From contig CAZNYN010000004.1 in the NCBI GenBank assembly GCA_964577295.1, forward strand, positions 1-64,000: DNA of 64,000 bases. Reading direction: 5' to 3'. Below, piece after piece: positions 37,027 through 45,167 of this stretch. Every line of letters starts with the position of its first letter. Position 1 is the first letter of the stretch. The position numbers and the translations under genes are program-made. The notes under the pieces are model-generated. The model was not told the DNA's origin, made no database searches, and worked only from the letters and a program-made list of their open reading frames with translations. Source of the DNA: CAZNYN01 sp964577295. Its GTDB lineage: Bacteria > Synergistota > Synergistia > Synergistales > Synergistaceae.

Positions 37027-37739
37027 TAGAATCCACCTCTTTCGGCAAATGCTTTTGCTATTGACTTCCAAAATGAAGCGCCGTCTGATCCGCCGCAAAG
37101 ATGGCTGACAGTAGCGCGTTCGGGGTGGGGCATAAGTCCCAGTATATTGCCCTGCTTATTGCGTATTCCGGCTATGCCGTTGAGAGCTCCGTTAGGCGCA
37201 TACTCGGCGCCCGCTTCTCCCGTGATTGGGTCTGCGTAGCGCAGAACGACAAGTCCGTCGTCCTCAAGAGCTTTAAGTTCGTCCTGGGGAAGAAAATAGA
37301 GCCCCTCATGGTGAGCGATGGGGAACTGCAAAATATCTCCCTTGTCATAAGCGGATGTAAACATATTGTCAGTCTCTTCAACTCTCACATAACATTTGCG
37401 GCAGATAAAAGTCAAAGAAGTATTGGGAAGAAGTGCGCCGGGCAGCAGGTGAGCTTCCGTGAGCACCTGGAATCCGTTGCATATACCGAGCAGCATGCGT
37501 CCCGATTCGGCATGCTTTCTGACGGCCTTCATTATAGGAGAGCGCGCTGCCATTGCCCCAGAACGGAGATAGTCTCCGTATGAGAAGCCTCCGGGCAAAA
37601 TCACAAGGTCCGGCGTTCCGGGAAAATCTGTCTCCTCATGCCAGACCATATCAACTTTTGTGTTAAGAGTTTCTGCAACAGCTCTCTGGACGTCTCTGTC
37701 GCAGTTGCTTCCGGGAAAAACTACTACGCTTGTCTTCAT
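37026..37739 (-). CDS. purQ: FGAM synthase, PurQ glutaminase subunit
   Basis: The 237-residue class I glutamine amidotransferase has the nucleophile in LGICNGFQVL and the His/Glu pair in MPHPERA. It supplies ammonia to PurL. Start MKTSVVVFPGSNCD overlaps the purS stop by 4 bases (ATGA). Confidence 0.95.
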   Translation of the reverse strand: MKTSVVVFPGSNCDRDVQRAVAETLNTKVDMVWHEETDFPGTPDLVILPGGFSYGDYLRSGAMAARSPIMKAVRKHAESGRMLLGICNGFQVLTEAHLLPGALLPNTSLTFICRKCYVRVEETDNMFTSAYDKGDILQFPIAHHEGLYFLPQDELKALEDDGLVVLRYADPITGEAGAEYAPNGALNGIAGIRNKQGNILGLMPHPERATVSHLCGGSDGASFWKSIAKAFAERGGF

Positions 37740-37993
37740 TTGCCTGATGCCTCTATTGAAACGGCATAAGTCTCTATGAGTTCGTTTGCGAGAAGATCCT
37801 GGCACATGGACTCTACCGATTTTTTAGCTTCCTCCGCGCTTGTGGATTCCATGTTTATCCTTACTATTCTTCCGACACGGACTTCGTTAAGTCCTGTGTA
37901 GCCAAGGTGTGTAAGTGTTTTCTCAACGGCCTTTCCCTGTGTGTCGAGAACTCCTTCGCGCGGTGTTATAACAACTTCAGCCTTAAAAATCAT
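37736..37993 (-). CDS. purS: FGAM synthase, PurS subunit
   Basis: The 85-residue PurS bridges PurL and PurQ. The segment TPREGVLDTQGKAVEKTL is typical. It is the first gene of the purine operon, 65 bases from the promoter, and is preceded by GAGGCAG. Confidence 0.93.
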   Translation of the reverse strand: MIFKAEVVITPREGVLDTQGKAVEKTLTHLGYTGLNEVRVGRIVRINMESTSAEEAKKSVESMCQDLLANELIETYAVSIEASGK

Positions 37994-38057
37994 ATAGACT
38001 GCCTCCTCAAGATTTGTGTTTGTTGGGTGCGGTGTAATTGTCCACCGTGATGTTTAT

Positions 38058-38086
38058 AATATATCTCTCTATATAATAAATGTCAA
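38058..38086 (-). promoter_or_regulatory. Purine operon promoter
   Basis: On the minus strand TTGACA (38086-38081) is followed after exactly 17 bases by TATATT (38063-38058). This gives a leader of about 57 bases before purS. I see no purine riboswitch or terminator in that leader. Confidence 0.75.
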
Positions 38087-38225
38087 TGAAAAAAAGGTGT
38101 TTTTTGGTTGCAGAGCGTGGATGTTACCCAATTCAGAATGTATTTCGAATGAAGTTAAATTGTGAATAAAATTTTACTATATAGACAAAAAAACAATATA
38201 AGTTTACTTATAAGAGGTGAAATTA

Positions 38226-38297
38226 TTGCCTAATTGTGCTTATTGTAGTGAATGTTTGAAAACAACTAAACATATGATGAATTTAGGTCAATTTTAA
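38226..38297 (+). CDS. Possible cysteine-rich micro-protein, 23 residues
   Basis: In the 405-base gap between purS and livJ a TTG follows AGAGGTG by about 6 bases and opens a 23-codon frame with CAYCSEC near the start (Cys at 4, 7 and 10) and ending NLGQF. A weak promoter (TTAAAT, 17 bases, TATATA) lies about 50 bases upstream. The CxxCxxC spacing could bind metal or a cluster. It may be chance in an AT-rich gap. The rest of the gap contains only the two flanking promoters. Confidence 0.25.
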   Translation: MPNCAYCSECLKTTKHMMNLGQF

Positions 38298-38311
38298 CTC
38301 AATAATATCAA

Positions 38312-38340
38312 TTGACATAAATTCTGATATATCTCATAAT
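38312..38340 (+). promoter_or_regulatory. liv operon promoter
   Basis: A perfect TTGACA (38312-38317) and CATAAT (38335-38340) are 17 bases apart, about 58 bases before the livJ start codon. Confidence 0.75.
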
Positions 38341-38398
38341 ATGGCTGTCACTGAGTTTAAAATATCAGTGCAAAAATTTAGCAGGGGGTAGATGTATA

Positions 38399-39664
38399 AT
38401 GCGATTAACAAGAAGATTAGGGATTTTTGCTATGCTGGCACTATGTGCAATGACAGTATCAAGTACTGCTCTTGCCGCTGACAAAGTTATCAAAATCGGA
38501 GTCCTATTCCCTCTCACAGGTCCCGCCGCAGTATCGGGGCAGAACTGCGTCAATTCCGTACTTGCCGCCGCTGATGTGATTAATAAGAAAAACACCGATA
38601 TTAATGCGCCGCTCGCAGCTCAGGAAGGCATTCTCGGCGGTTATAAGATTGAAATAGTCAAAGCCGACCACCAGGGCAAGCCCGATGTTGCAAAATCCGA
38701 AGCCGAACGTCTCTACAACCAGGAAAAAGTTTTTGCCGTAATCGGATGCTACAACAGCTCCGCCACAAAGCCCGCAAGCGCAGTTGCCGAACGTGCGAAG
38801 AAGATTTTCATGTGCGGCTGCTCGAGCTCGGCTGCTCTCACAGAGCGCGGATATAAATACTTCTTCCGCCATGCTCCGACGGACGCTATTGAGTCAAAGG
38901 AATTTGTCGAATATATTGAATATCTCAATAAAGAGCATAAAGCCGGAATAAAGACCCTTGGCGTAATATATGAGAATACAGAGTTTGGAAAGCATGCAGC
39001 GGAAGAAGCTCATAAGGCCGCGAAGGCAGCAGGGCTCAAACTCGTAGCCGATGTTCCCTTCAACAACGGAGCAACAAACCTCAACAGCGAAGTTCAGACA
39101 CTCAAGGCTGCCAATCCCGACGCCGTTTTCGGCGCGGCTCTCGGCGGAGACTACTCACTGTGGGTTCGCACAATGAAGCAGGTAAACTGGCTTCCGAAGA
39201 TAGCTCTCAACTACTGCACAGGCTACCAGAACCCCGCAGTACAGAAAGAACTTGCCGGAGACGGAGACCACTTTATGGGCGGTATGGGCTACTCACCGGA
39301 ACTTGCAGCTAAGTTTATGCCCGAAGCGATAAAGATTGAAAAGAAATTCTACACACCGAGAAGCAAGCAGCCGTTTGACAGCGACTCGATACAGGAAGCA
39401 GTCATGCTCACAGTTCTGGCACAGGCTATAGAAAAAGCCGGCGCTCTTGACACAGAAAAAGTCGCAAAGATTCTTCGTACAGAAACCTTCCCGTCAGCCA
39501 TGTCACTGAGCGGAAGCGTAAAGTTCGGCCCTGACGGACAGAATGTTAAGGCTCTCAGCGTTATTACTCAGATTAAAGACCAGAAGTACGGAACAGTATT
39601 CCCCCTCAAGTTTAACGACACGAAACCCGTTCTTCCCATGACACCGTGGGACAAACGCAAGTAA
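38399..39664 (+). CDS. livJ: Branched-chain amino acid ABC transporter substrate-binding protein
   Basis: The 421-residue periplasmic receptor has a signal peptide cut near STALAAD and a type I periplasmic fold starting KIGVLFPLTGPAAVSG. It delivers a branched-chain or related amino acid to the LivHM permease. It is followed by a hairpin that probably sets its expression above that of the membrane genes. Exact ligand cannot be told from sequence. Confidence 0.9.
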   Translation: MRLTRRLGIFAMLALCAMTVSSTALAADKVIKIGVLFPLTGPAAVSGQNCVNSVLAAADVINKKNTDINAPLAAQEGILGGYKIEIVKADHQGKPDVAKSEAERLYNQEKVFAVIGCYNSSATKPASAVAERAKKIFMCGCSSSAALTERGYKYFFRHAPTDAIESKEFVEYIEYLNKEHKAGIKTLGVIYENTEFGKHAAEEAHKAAKAAGLKLVADVPFNNGATNLNSEVQTLKAANPDAVFGAALGGDYSLWVRTMKQVNWLPKIALNYCTGYQNPAVQKELAGDGDHFMGGMGYSPELAAKFMPEAIKIEKKFYTPRSKQPFDSDSIQEAVMLTVLAQAIEKAGALDTEKVAKILRTETFPSAMSLSGSVKFGPDGQNVKALSVITQIKDQKYGTVFPLKFNDTKPVLPMTPWDKRK

Positions 39665-39704
39665 CAATATTCTTACAACAGTTTCCTTTAACGTAAGTAA
39701 AGAA

Positions 39705-39735
39705 TGCGGGGCTGCACTTGGGCCCCGCAGTTTTT
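39705..39735 (+). terminator. Partial terminator between livJ and livH
   Basis: TGCGGGGC and GCCCCGCA form an 8-base stem with a 9-base loop followed by G and five T. Placed after the receptor gene, it would let only part of transcription continue to livH. Confidence 0.7.
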
Positions 39736-39750
39736 AAAGGAGGTTTTTGC

Positions 39751-40611
39751 TTGAGTAATTTTCTGCAGGTCTTAATCGACGGAATATTAAGCGGGCTTCT
39801 CTATGCTCTCGTCGCTGTGGGGCTGAGCATGATATGGGGCGTAATGGATGTTATTAATTTTGCTCACGGTGAATTCCTCATGGTTGCAATGTACATTTGT
39901 TACTGGCTGGGATTCATATTGGGCGTAGATCCGCTCTTTTCCTGGGCGGCTTCGGGAATATTTTTGTTCCTTCTCGGATGCTTTACCTATAAGGTCATAA
40001 TCAAAAACAGTCTCGGAAAAGCGGCAATGGCGCCGCTGCTTGCAACATTCGGACTATCCATGCTCTTGAAAAATTTCTGTATGAACCGTTTCACACCGAA
40101 CTTTCGCCTTCTCTCCGGCACAATTATGGAAGGCAAGACCTTTACCGTAGGCGGAGCCGTGGTATCCCTGCCGCAGTTTGTAACGGCTATCTTTGCTCTT
40201 GCAGTAGTCGCAGTTGTCTATTGGCTTATCAAAAAGACGAGGCTGGGCTGGGCAATTCAGGCGACTTCGATGGATAAGGAAGCAGCCGAACTTATGGGGA
40301 TAGACACAGAGAAAATATATCTTCTGGTCTTTGGTCTGGGCGGCGCGTGCGTCGGTATTGCCGGCGGGCTTATGACCTCCTATCTTGCCGTGCACCCCGA
40401 GGTTGGAGGCTTATTCAGCTTAATAGCCTTTGTCGTTGTGGCTTTGGGTGGTTTTGGAAGTATCCCCGGAGCTCTTCTGGCAGCTCTGCTCATAGGTCTT
40501 GTGGAATCATTCGCCGGTTTCTATATAGCCGCAGTTGTAAAGTACGTAGCAGTCTTTGCAATATACCTTATCGTAATACTTATCAGACCTAAGGGTCTGT
40601 TTGGATGGTGA
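39751..40611 (+). CDS. livH: Branched-chain amino acid ABC transporter permease LivH
   Basis: The 286-residue permease has about eight hydrophobic spans and the LivH-type GLLYALVAVGLSMIWGVMDVINFAHGEF. The TTG at 39751 lies 7 bases after AAGGAGG, a better start than the ATG at 39718, which lies in the hairpin. Confidence 0.92.
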   Translation: MSNFLQVLIDGILSGLLYALVAVGLSMIWGVMDVINFAHGEFLMVAMYICYWLGFILGVDPLFSWAASGIFLFLLGCFTYKVIIKNSLGKAAMAPLLATFGLSMLLKNFCMNRFTPNFRLLSGTIMEGKTFTVGGAVVSLPQFVTAIFALAVVAVVYWLIKKTRLGWAIQATSMDKEAAELMGIDTEKIYLLVFGLGGACVGIAGGLMTSYLAVHPEVGGLFSLIAFVVVALGGFGSIPGALLAALLIGLVESFAGFYIAAVVKYVAVFAIYLIVILIRPKGLFGW

Positions 40612-40616
40612 TCGCC

Positions 40617-41603
40617 ATGACTATGAAAAAAGGAGATAAGCTCTGGTACCTGTTTATTGCCGCGGCTTTCGCTCTTCCGTTTATTCCCGGAGTGATAGGA
40701 GGATCCTTCTTCGGACATGTAGCCACAATGATACTTTTATATGCTTCGATGGCTCAGTCCTGGAATATCATAAGCGGATACTGCGGACAGACTTCTTTCG
40801 GTCACTCTGTATTCTTCGGAATAGGCGCTTACGGCGCGGCTCTTGCCGTTGTGAATTACGGCAGCCTGCCTTGGTACGGCGCTCCCGCGGGAATGTTTGC
40901 CGCTGCTGCGGTATCGGTAATGATAAGTTACCCGTGCTTTAAGCTGAAAGGGCACTACTTTGCCATAGCAACATTTGCGATTGTTGAGATATTCAACAGA
41001 TTGTTTATGATATGGGACACGATAGGCGGAGCTTTGGGGCTTGACTATCCCATTCTTCCCGACGGATGGCTGAACTTTTCATGGTCGGATTCAAAGAACG
41101 GCTACTATCTCGGAGCTCTCGGCATTTTCCTGCTGGTATTCGGAATAGTAAGATGGATAGAGCACAACAGGCTGGGATATTATTTGCGCGCAGTGCGTGA
41201 GGGGCAGGAGACAGCCGAGTCCCTCGGAGTAAACAGTGCGGTGGTAAAACTTACCGCTATGGCACTTTCCGCTGCTTTGGCGGCTCTCTGCGGCTCTTTC
41301 TTTGCTCAGTACAACTATCGCGTCGACCCTCCGATGGTTATGTCTCTCGATATGTCCATGAAATTTGTTTTAATTACAATTCTGGGCGGAGTTGGGACAT
41401 TCTGGGGGCCCTTCCTCGGTGCGCTGGTGCTGATACCTCTTCAGGAATATACCCGCGCATACCTCTCAAACCTCGGTGCGGGCGTCGACCTTATAATATT
41501 CGGACTGATAATCATCATAGTTATGATTAAACAGCCGCTCGGTATTATGGGAATCATCCGCAGCTTCAAAAAAGACAAAAAATCAGCGGAGGAGGTGGAG
41601 TAG
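40617..41603 (+). CDS. livM: Branched-chain amino acid ABC transporter permease LivM
   Basis: The 328-residue permease has the family segments SWNIISGYCGQTSFGHSVFFGIGAY and the EAA-like loop YLRAVREGQETAESLG. It forms the channel with LivH. The start is uncertain: ATGs at 40605 (overlapping livH) and 40617 are both possible. Confidence 0.92.
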   Translation: MTMKKGDKLWYLFIAAAFALPFIPGVIGGSFFGHVATMILLYASMAQSWNIISGYCGQTSFGHSVFFGIGAYGAALAVVNYGSLPWYGAPAGMFAAAAVSVMISYPCFKLKGHYFAIATFAIVEIFNRLFMIWDTIGGALGLDYPILPDGWLNFSWSDSKNGYYLGALGIFLLVFGIVRWIEHNRLGYYLRAVREGQETAESLGVNSAVVKLTAMALSAALAALCGSFFAQYNYRVDPPMVMSLDMSMKFVLITILGGVGTFWGPFLGALVLIPLQEYTRAYLSNLGAGVDLIIFGLIIIIVMIKQPLGIMGIIRSFKKDKKSAEEVE

Positions 41604-41605
41604 CC

Positions 41606-42352
41606 ATGGCTCTGCTCGAAGTAAAAAATCTCACGATGAAATTCGGCTCTCTGCTTGCAAACAGCGAGGTCTCCTTCAATGTCGAACAAGGTACCATAGC
41701 AGGTCTGATAGGGCCGAACGGAGCTGGCAAGACAACCCTCTTTAACTGTGTTGCCGGGCTTTACAAGCCGTCGGCAGGACAGGTTCTCTTCGATGGTGCT
41801 GACGTGACGGGGCTTCCTTCGTACAAGATGGCTAAAGCGGGAGTGGCCAGAACATTTCAGGTTGTCCGGCCTCTCAAGGAAATGACTGTCTTTGAAAATA
41901 TTCTTGTCGGAGCTTATATGCGTCACAGCGACAGCGCTAAAGCTTACGATATAGCGAAAAGGTGTGCGAAGCTCTGCTTTCTCGAAGAGCATAAGGACAG
42001 GCTTGCAGGCGGGCTTACAATAGGAAACAAAAAACGCCTCGAAGTAGCCAGAGCTCTTGCCACAGAGCCAAAACTTCTGCTGCTTGACGAAGCTGTCGCC
42101 GGCCTTACTTCGACCGAGGTAAAGGAGATGGTCGATGTCATTGTGAGCCTTAAAAACGAAGGAATAACGATATTAATGGTTGAGCACATAATGGAAGCTA
42201 TAATGCCGATCGCAGATAAAATAGTGGTGCTTGCGGGAGGCAGGAAAATAGCGGAGGATGTGCCTTCTTCCATAGTTCATGATCAAACCGTCATAACTGC
42301 CTACTTTGGCGAAAAATTTGCAAAACGCCTGAATGAGGCTAAGGGGGAATAA
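41606..42352 (+). CDS. livG: Branched-chain amino acid ABC transporter ATPase LivG
   Basis: The 248-residue ATPase has Walker A GPNGAGKTT, Walker B LLLLDEAVAGLTS and the LivG-type VARTFQVVRPLKEMTV. The signature region reads LTIGNKKRLEVARAL, where the usual LSxGxxQR is LTIGNKKR; this is a mild departure. It pairs with LivF. Confidence 0.93.
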   Translation: MALLEVKNLTMKFGSLLANSEVSFNVEQGTIAGLIGPNGAGKTTLFNCVAGLYKPSAGQVLFDGADVTGLPSYKMAKAGVARTFQVVRPLKEMTVFENILVGAYMRHSDSAKAYDIAKRCAKLCFLEEHKDRLAGGLTIGNKKRLEVARALATEPKLLLLDEAVAGLTSTEVKEMVDVIVSLKNEGITILMVEHIMEAIMPIADKIVVLAGGRKIAEDVPSSIVHDQTVITAYFGEKFAKRLNEAKGE

Positions 42353-42354
42353 CA

Positions 42355-43065
42355 ATGGCAATGCTTGAAGTCAGAGATATTCACTGCGCTTATGACGGAG
42401 TTCCCGTTGTTCACGGAGTATCCATAGATGTGGCGGAGGGCGAAATTGTCGCTATTCTCGGAGCGAACGGAGCGGGAAAGTCCACAACCATGAGGACAAT
42501 TTCCGGGCTCATGCACCCTACGAGCGGATCTGTCAAATTTATGGGAGACGATATCACAAATCTTTCGGCATCTCACACCGTCAAAAAGGGGCTGTGCTAC
42601 GTTCCCGAAGGACGCCACCTCTTTTCAAAGCTTACTGTCCGCGAGAATCTTGAGCTTGGGGCTTTCGCCGTGCAGGACAGGCGGGTAATCGACGAGAGAC
42701 TTGAAGAGATGTACGAGCTCTTCCCTATTCTGAAGGACAGAACAAACCAGACTGCGGAGACAATGAGCGGCGGCGAGCAGCAGATGTGCGCCATAGCCAG
42801 AGGTCTGATGTCGAAGCCTAAATTAATAATGCTGGATGAACTTTCGCTGGGACTTCAGCCCAGTCTTGTCGAGAAAGTTTTCGAAACTGTACTTGAGATA
42901 AAAAGGCGCGGAGTAACTATACTTCTCGTGGAGCAGATGGTGCAGGAAGCTCTTGAAATATCGGACAGGGGATATGTTGTCCAAACCGGTACGATAGTAC
43001 ATTCCGGCACGGCTCTTGAACTGCTTAATTCGGACGAGGTGCGCAAAGCGTATATGGGAATGTAG
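42355..43065 (+). CDS. livF: Branched-chain amino acid ABC transporter ATPase LivF
   Basis: The 236-residue ATPase has Walker A GANGAGKST, signature MSGGEQQMCAIARGL and Walker B LIMLDELSLGLQP, and the LivF-type GLCYVPEGRHLFSKLTV. It is the last gene of the liv operon. No strong terminator follows before the next promoter at 43127. Confidence 0.94.
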   Translation: MAMLEVRDIHCAYDGVPVVHGVSIDVAEGEIVAILGANGAGKSTTMRTISGLMHPTSGSVKFMGDDITNLSASHTVKKGLCYVPEGRHLFSKLTVRENLELGAFAVQDRRVIDERLEEMYELFPILKDRTNQTAETMSGGEQQMCAIARGLMSKPKLIMLDELSLGLQPSLVEKVFETVLEIKRRGVTILLVEQMVQEALEISDRGYVVQTGTIVHSGTALELLNSDEVRKAYMGM

Positions 43066-43126
43066 TCTTTTAAAGGCGAGATTTTCAAAAATCGGTGCTG
43101 TCATATGTTTTTGCCCTTGCGTATTT

Positions 43127-43155
43127 TTGTACAAGTGTTAAAATTCTAATATAGA
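43127..43155 (+). promoter_or_regulatory. Promoter of the hydE / nitrogenase-like operon
   Basis: TTGTAC (43127-43132) and TATAGA (43150-43155) are 17 bases apart. Transcription would start near 43161, just before the structured leader. Confidence 0.65.
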
Positions 43156-43160
43156 GATGA

Positions 43161-43296
43161 GTTGAAAGGTAATTCTGACGGCGAATTTCTATAAACAGAA
43201 AGAAAAAAAATAAATAATCGTGCTGAATCGACGATGATTAGTTCGGAGTCAGAAGGCGTCCATATTACGGGATAACCTCTCCTAATGTTGTCTTAC
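43161..43296 (+). ncRNA. Structured leader RNA, candidate riboswitch aptamer
   Basis: The leader can fold into a multi-branch structure. TTCTGAC (43173-43179) pairs with GTCAGAA (43248-43254) as a closing stem, with GTAA (43169-43172) and TTAC (43265-43268) as a possible outer stem. Inside are a TTTCT/AGAAA hairpin (43186-43201) and a TAATCGT / ACGAT-g-ATTA hairpin (43215-43240). Junction bases GGCGA, TTCGGA and AGGCGTCC are unpaired. I cannot match it to a known riboswitch class by eye. Together with the terminator that follows it looks like a ligand-responsive attenuator. Confidence 0.5.
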
Positions 43297-43335
43297 ACCC
43301 TTCTGCTTATTCAGCCGAAGGGTTTTATTTTTATT
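43297..43335 (+). terminator. Attenuator terminator upstream of hydE
   Basis: ACCCTTC (43297-43303) pairs with GAAGGGT (43317-43323), with GC/GC pairs possible in the loop, followed by a T-rich run to 43335. It lies between the promoter and hydE, so read-through must be regulated or partial. Confidence 0.7.
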
Positions 43336-43350
43336 AGGGGATGTGGAAAA

Positions 43351-44406
43351 ATGAACAACAGAGAGCGTATTGATTTGCTTGAAAAAAACGGAATTTTACC
43401 TGAGGATGAGCTTCTTTCTCTGATATCCGCATATACGGATGAGGACAGACTATATGCGGCAGAGAGGGCGCGTTTTGTCTCAGTAGCTGTTTTTGGGAAA
43501 AAGATTTATTTCAGAGGTCTTATAGAGCTTACAAATTATTGCAGAAATGATTGTTACTACTGCGGCATAAGAAAAAGCAACAAATGTGTTACACGATACC
43601 GCCTTTCGGAAAGTGAAGTAATGGAGTGCTGTGAATATGGCTATTCCATAGGATTTAGGACTTTTGTCCTCCAAGGCGGGGAGGATATGTACTTTACCGA
43701 TGATATGCTTGTTAAAATGATAACTGATATAAAAGCAAAGTTTCCGGATTGCGCTTTGACACTTTCTCTGGGCGAAAAGGATAAGGAGTCTTATGAGAAA
43801 TATTTCCGCGCCGGCGCGGACAGATATCTGCTTCGCCACGAAACGGCAACAGAGGCTCATTACGCAAAGCTGCACCCTGCAGAACTGAGCCTTTCCCACA
43901 GGCTGGGCTGTCTTGCCGATCTTAAAGAGATAGGTTTTCAGACAGGCTGCGGCATTATGGTAGGTTCTCCTTTTCAGACAAGAGAGGACATAGTTCGCGA
44001 CCTTATCTATATGAAGGGACTCAAGCCCGAGATGATAGGGATGGGCCCATTTATTCCGCATAAGGACACTCCTTTCAGAGATTACAAAGCCGGAACTTCG
44101 GAAGATACTCTCTTTCTTCTGAGCATAGTCAGGCTGATGCATCCCAATGCTCTGATACCGGCTACAACCGCTTTGGGAACTGTAAAGTGCGACGGACGGG
44201 AGCAGGGCATACTCGCCGGAGCAAATGTTGTCATGCCAAACATATCCCCTTCGGATTTGCGCAAAAATTATTTGCTTTACGACAACAAAATCGGAACATC
44301 CGACGATGCTTCCGAAAGCGTGGCAAGAATGACCAAGTGTGTGAACGACATAGGCTATGAAGTTGTGGTGGACAGAGGAGACTATAAAGAGGGGGGTATT
44401 GCGTGA
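43351..44406 (+). CDS. hydE: [FeFe]-hydrogenase H-cluster maturase HydE (radical SAM)
   Basis: The 351-residue radical SAM enzyme has the CX3CX2C motif in NYCRNDCYYCG and HydE marks FVLQGGEDMYF, DRYLLRHETA, MGPFIPHKDTPF and TTALGTVKCDGREQGILAGANVVMPN. HydE helps build the diiron part of the H-cluster. The close relative PylB is less likely from these motifs. The ATG at 43351 follows AGGGGAT. It may serve HydA at 22 kb, but its genetic linkage is to the nitrogenase-like genes; hydF and hydG are not in the window. Confidence 0.9.
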   Translation: MNNRERIDLLEKNGILPEDELLSLISAYTDEDRLYAAERARFVSVAVFGKKIYFRGLIELTNYCRNDCYYCGIRKSNKCVTRYRLSESEVMECCEYGYSIGFRTFVLQGGEDMYFTDDMLVKMITDIKAKFPDCALTLSLGEKDKESYEKYFRAGADRYLLRHETATEAHYAKLHPAELSLSHRLGCLADLKEIGFQTGCGIMVGSPFQTREDIVRDLIYMKGLKPEMIGMGPFIPHKDTPFRDYKAGTSEDTLFLLSIVRLMHPNALIPATTALGTVKCDGREQGILAGANVVMPNISPSDLRKNYLLYDNKIGTSDDASESVARMTKCVNDIGYEVVVDRGDYKEGGIA

Positions 44407-45167
44407 TGATTAAGATTGCTGTGTATGGCAAGGGCGGCATCGGCAAATCAACTACTGTTTCTAACTTATCTGTGGCATTTGCCGAAAAGGGGCTTAAAGT
44501 GATGCAGATAGGGTGTGACCCAAAAGCTGATTCTACGATAAACCTTCACGGAGGTTTGTATATCCCTACAGTGTTGAGCCTTATCAAGACGAAGGGATCA
44601 TTCCTGACGCTTGAGGATATGGTTACCGAAGGCTATAAAGGAGTTCTCTGTGTCGAGGCGGGCGGCCCTACTCCCGGGCTGGGCTGTGCCGGACGAGGAA
44701 TTATAGCCGCAATGGAAAAACTCAAAGAGAAGAGAGCTTTTGAAATATATAAGCCGGATGCGGTCATATACGATGTCCTCGGCGATGTCGTGTGCGGAGG
44801 TTTTGCAATGCCTATACGCGAAGGCTATGCCGAAAAAGTTTTTGTAATAACTTCGGGCGAGAACATGGCCATTCACGCGGCGGCAAATATTGCCGAGGCT
44901 GTCAGAAATTTTGAATCACGCGGCTATGCCACTCTCGGCGGCATCATTTTAAACAGAAGAAATGTAAAAAACGAAGAGGAGAAGGTTCTTGAACTTGCGG
45001 AGGATTTAAAATCCAAAATAACGGGATATCTTGACTTCAGTACGGATGTGCAGGATGCCGACGAGCTTAGAAAGACTGTTTTGGAAGCCTTTCCTCAGAG
45101 CAAAGCTGCGGAGATGTACAGAGTTTTGGCAGATAACGTGCTTGCTGTCTGCGGAGTAAGATTATGA
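44406..45167 (+). CDS. Nitrogenase iron protein-like (NifH family) reductase
   Basis: The 253-residue ATPase has P-loop GKGGIGKSTTVSNL and the two cysteines that bind the bridging [4Fe-4S] cluster in a NifH dimer: GLGCAGRG and DVVCGGFAMPIR. It should donate single electrons to the neighbouring NifD/K-like pair with ATP hydrolysis. It is shorter than NifH (about 290) and lacks its C-terminal tail. It starts on the hydE stop (TGATG) after AGGGGGG. No nifENB-type genes are nearby, so true nitrogen fixation is unlikely. Confidence 0.85.
   Translation: MIKIAVYGKGGIGKSTTVSNLSVAFAEKGLKVMQIGCDPKADSTINLHGGLYIPTVLSLIKTKGSFLTLEDMVTEGYKGVLCVEAGGPTPGLGCAGRGIIAAMEKLKEKRAFEIYKPDAVIYDVLGDVVCGGFAMPIREGYAEKVFVITSGENMAIHAAANIAEAVRNFESRGYATLGGIILNRRNVKNEEEKVLELAEDLKSKITGYLDFSTDVQDADELRKTVLEAFPQSKAAEMYRVLADNVLAVCGVRL

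Noticed and set aside
43076..43110. livF terminator at GATTTTCAAAAATC
   Set aside because: The loop would be only two bases unless pairs are opened, and the remaining 4-base A/T stem is too weak.
43161..43296. Cobalamin riboswitch
   Set aside because: GTCAGAAGGC resembles the end of a B12 box loosely, but the conserved GCCACTG and the upstream core are absent, so I left the class open.
43351..44406. PylB (pyrrolysine synthesis) instead of HydE
   Set aside because: The LQGGED, RYLLRHETA and PFIPHKDTPF segments fit HydE, and no pylC/D/S genes are nearby.
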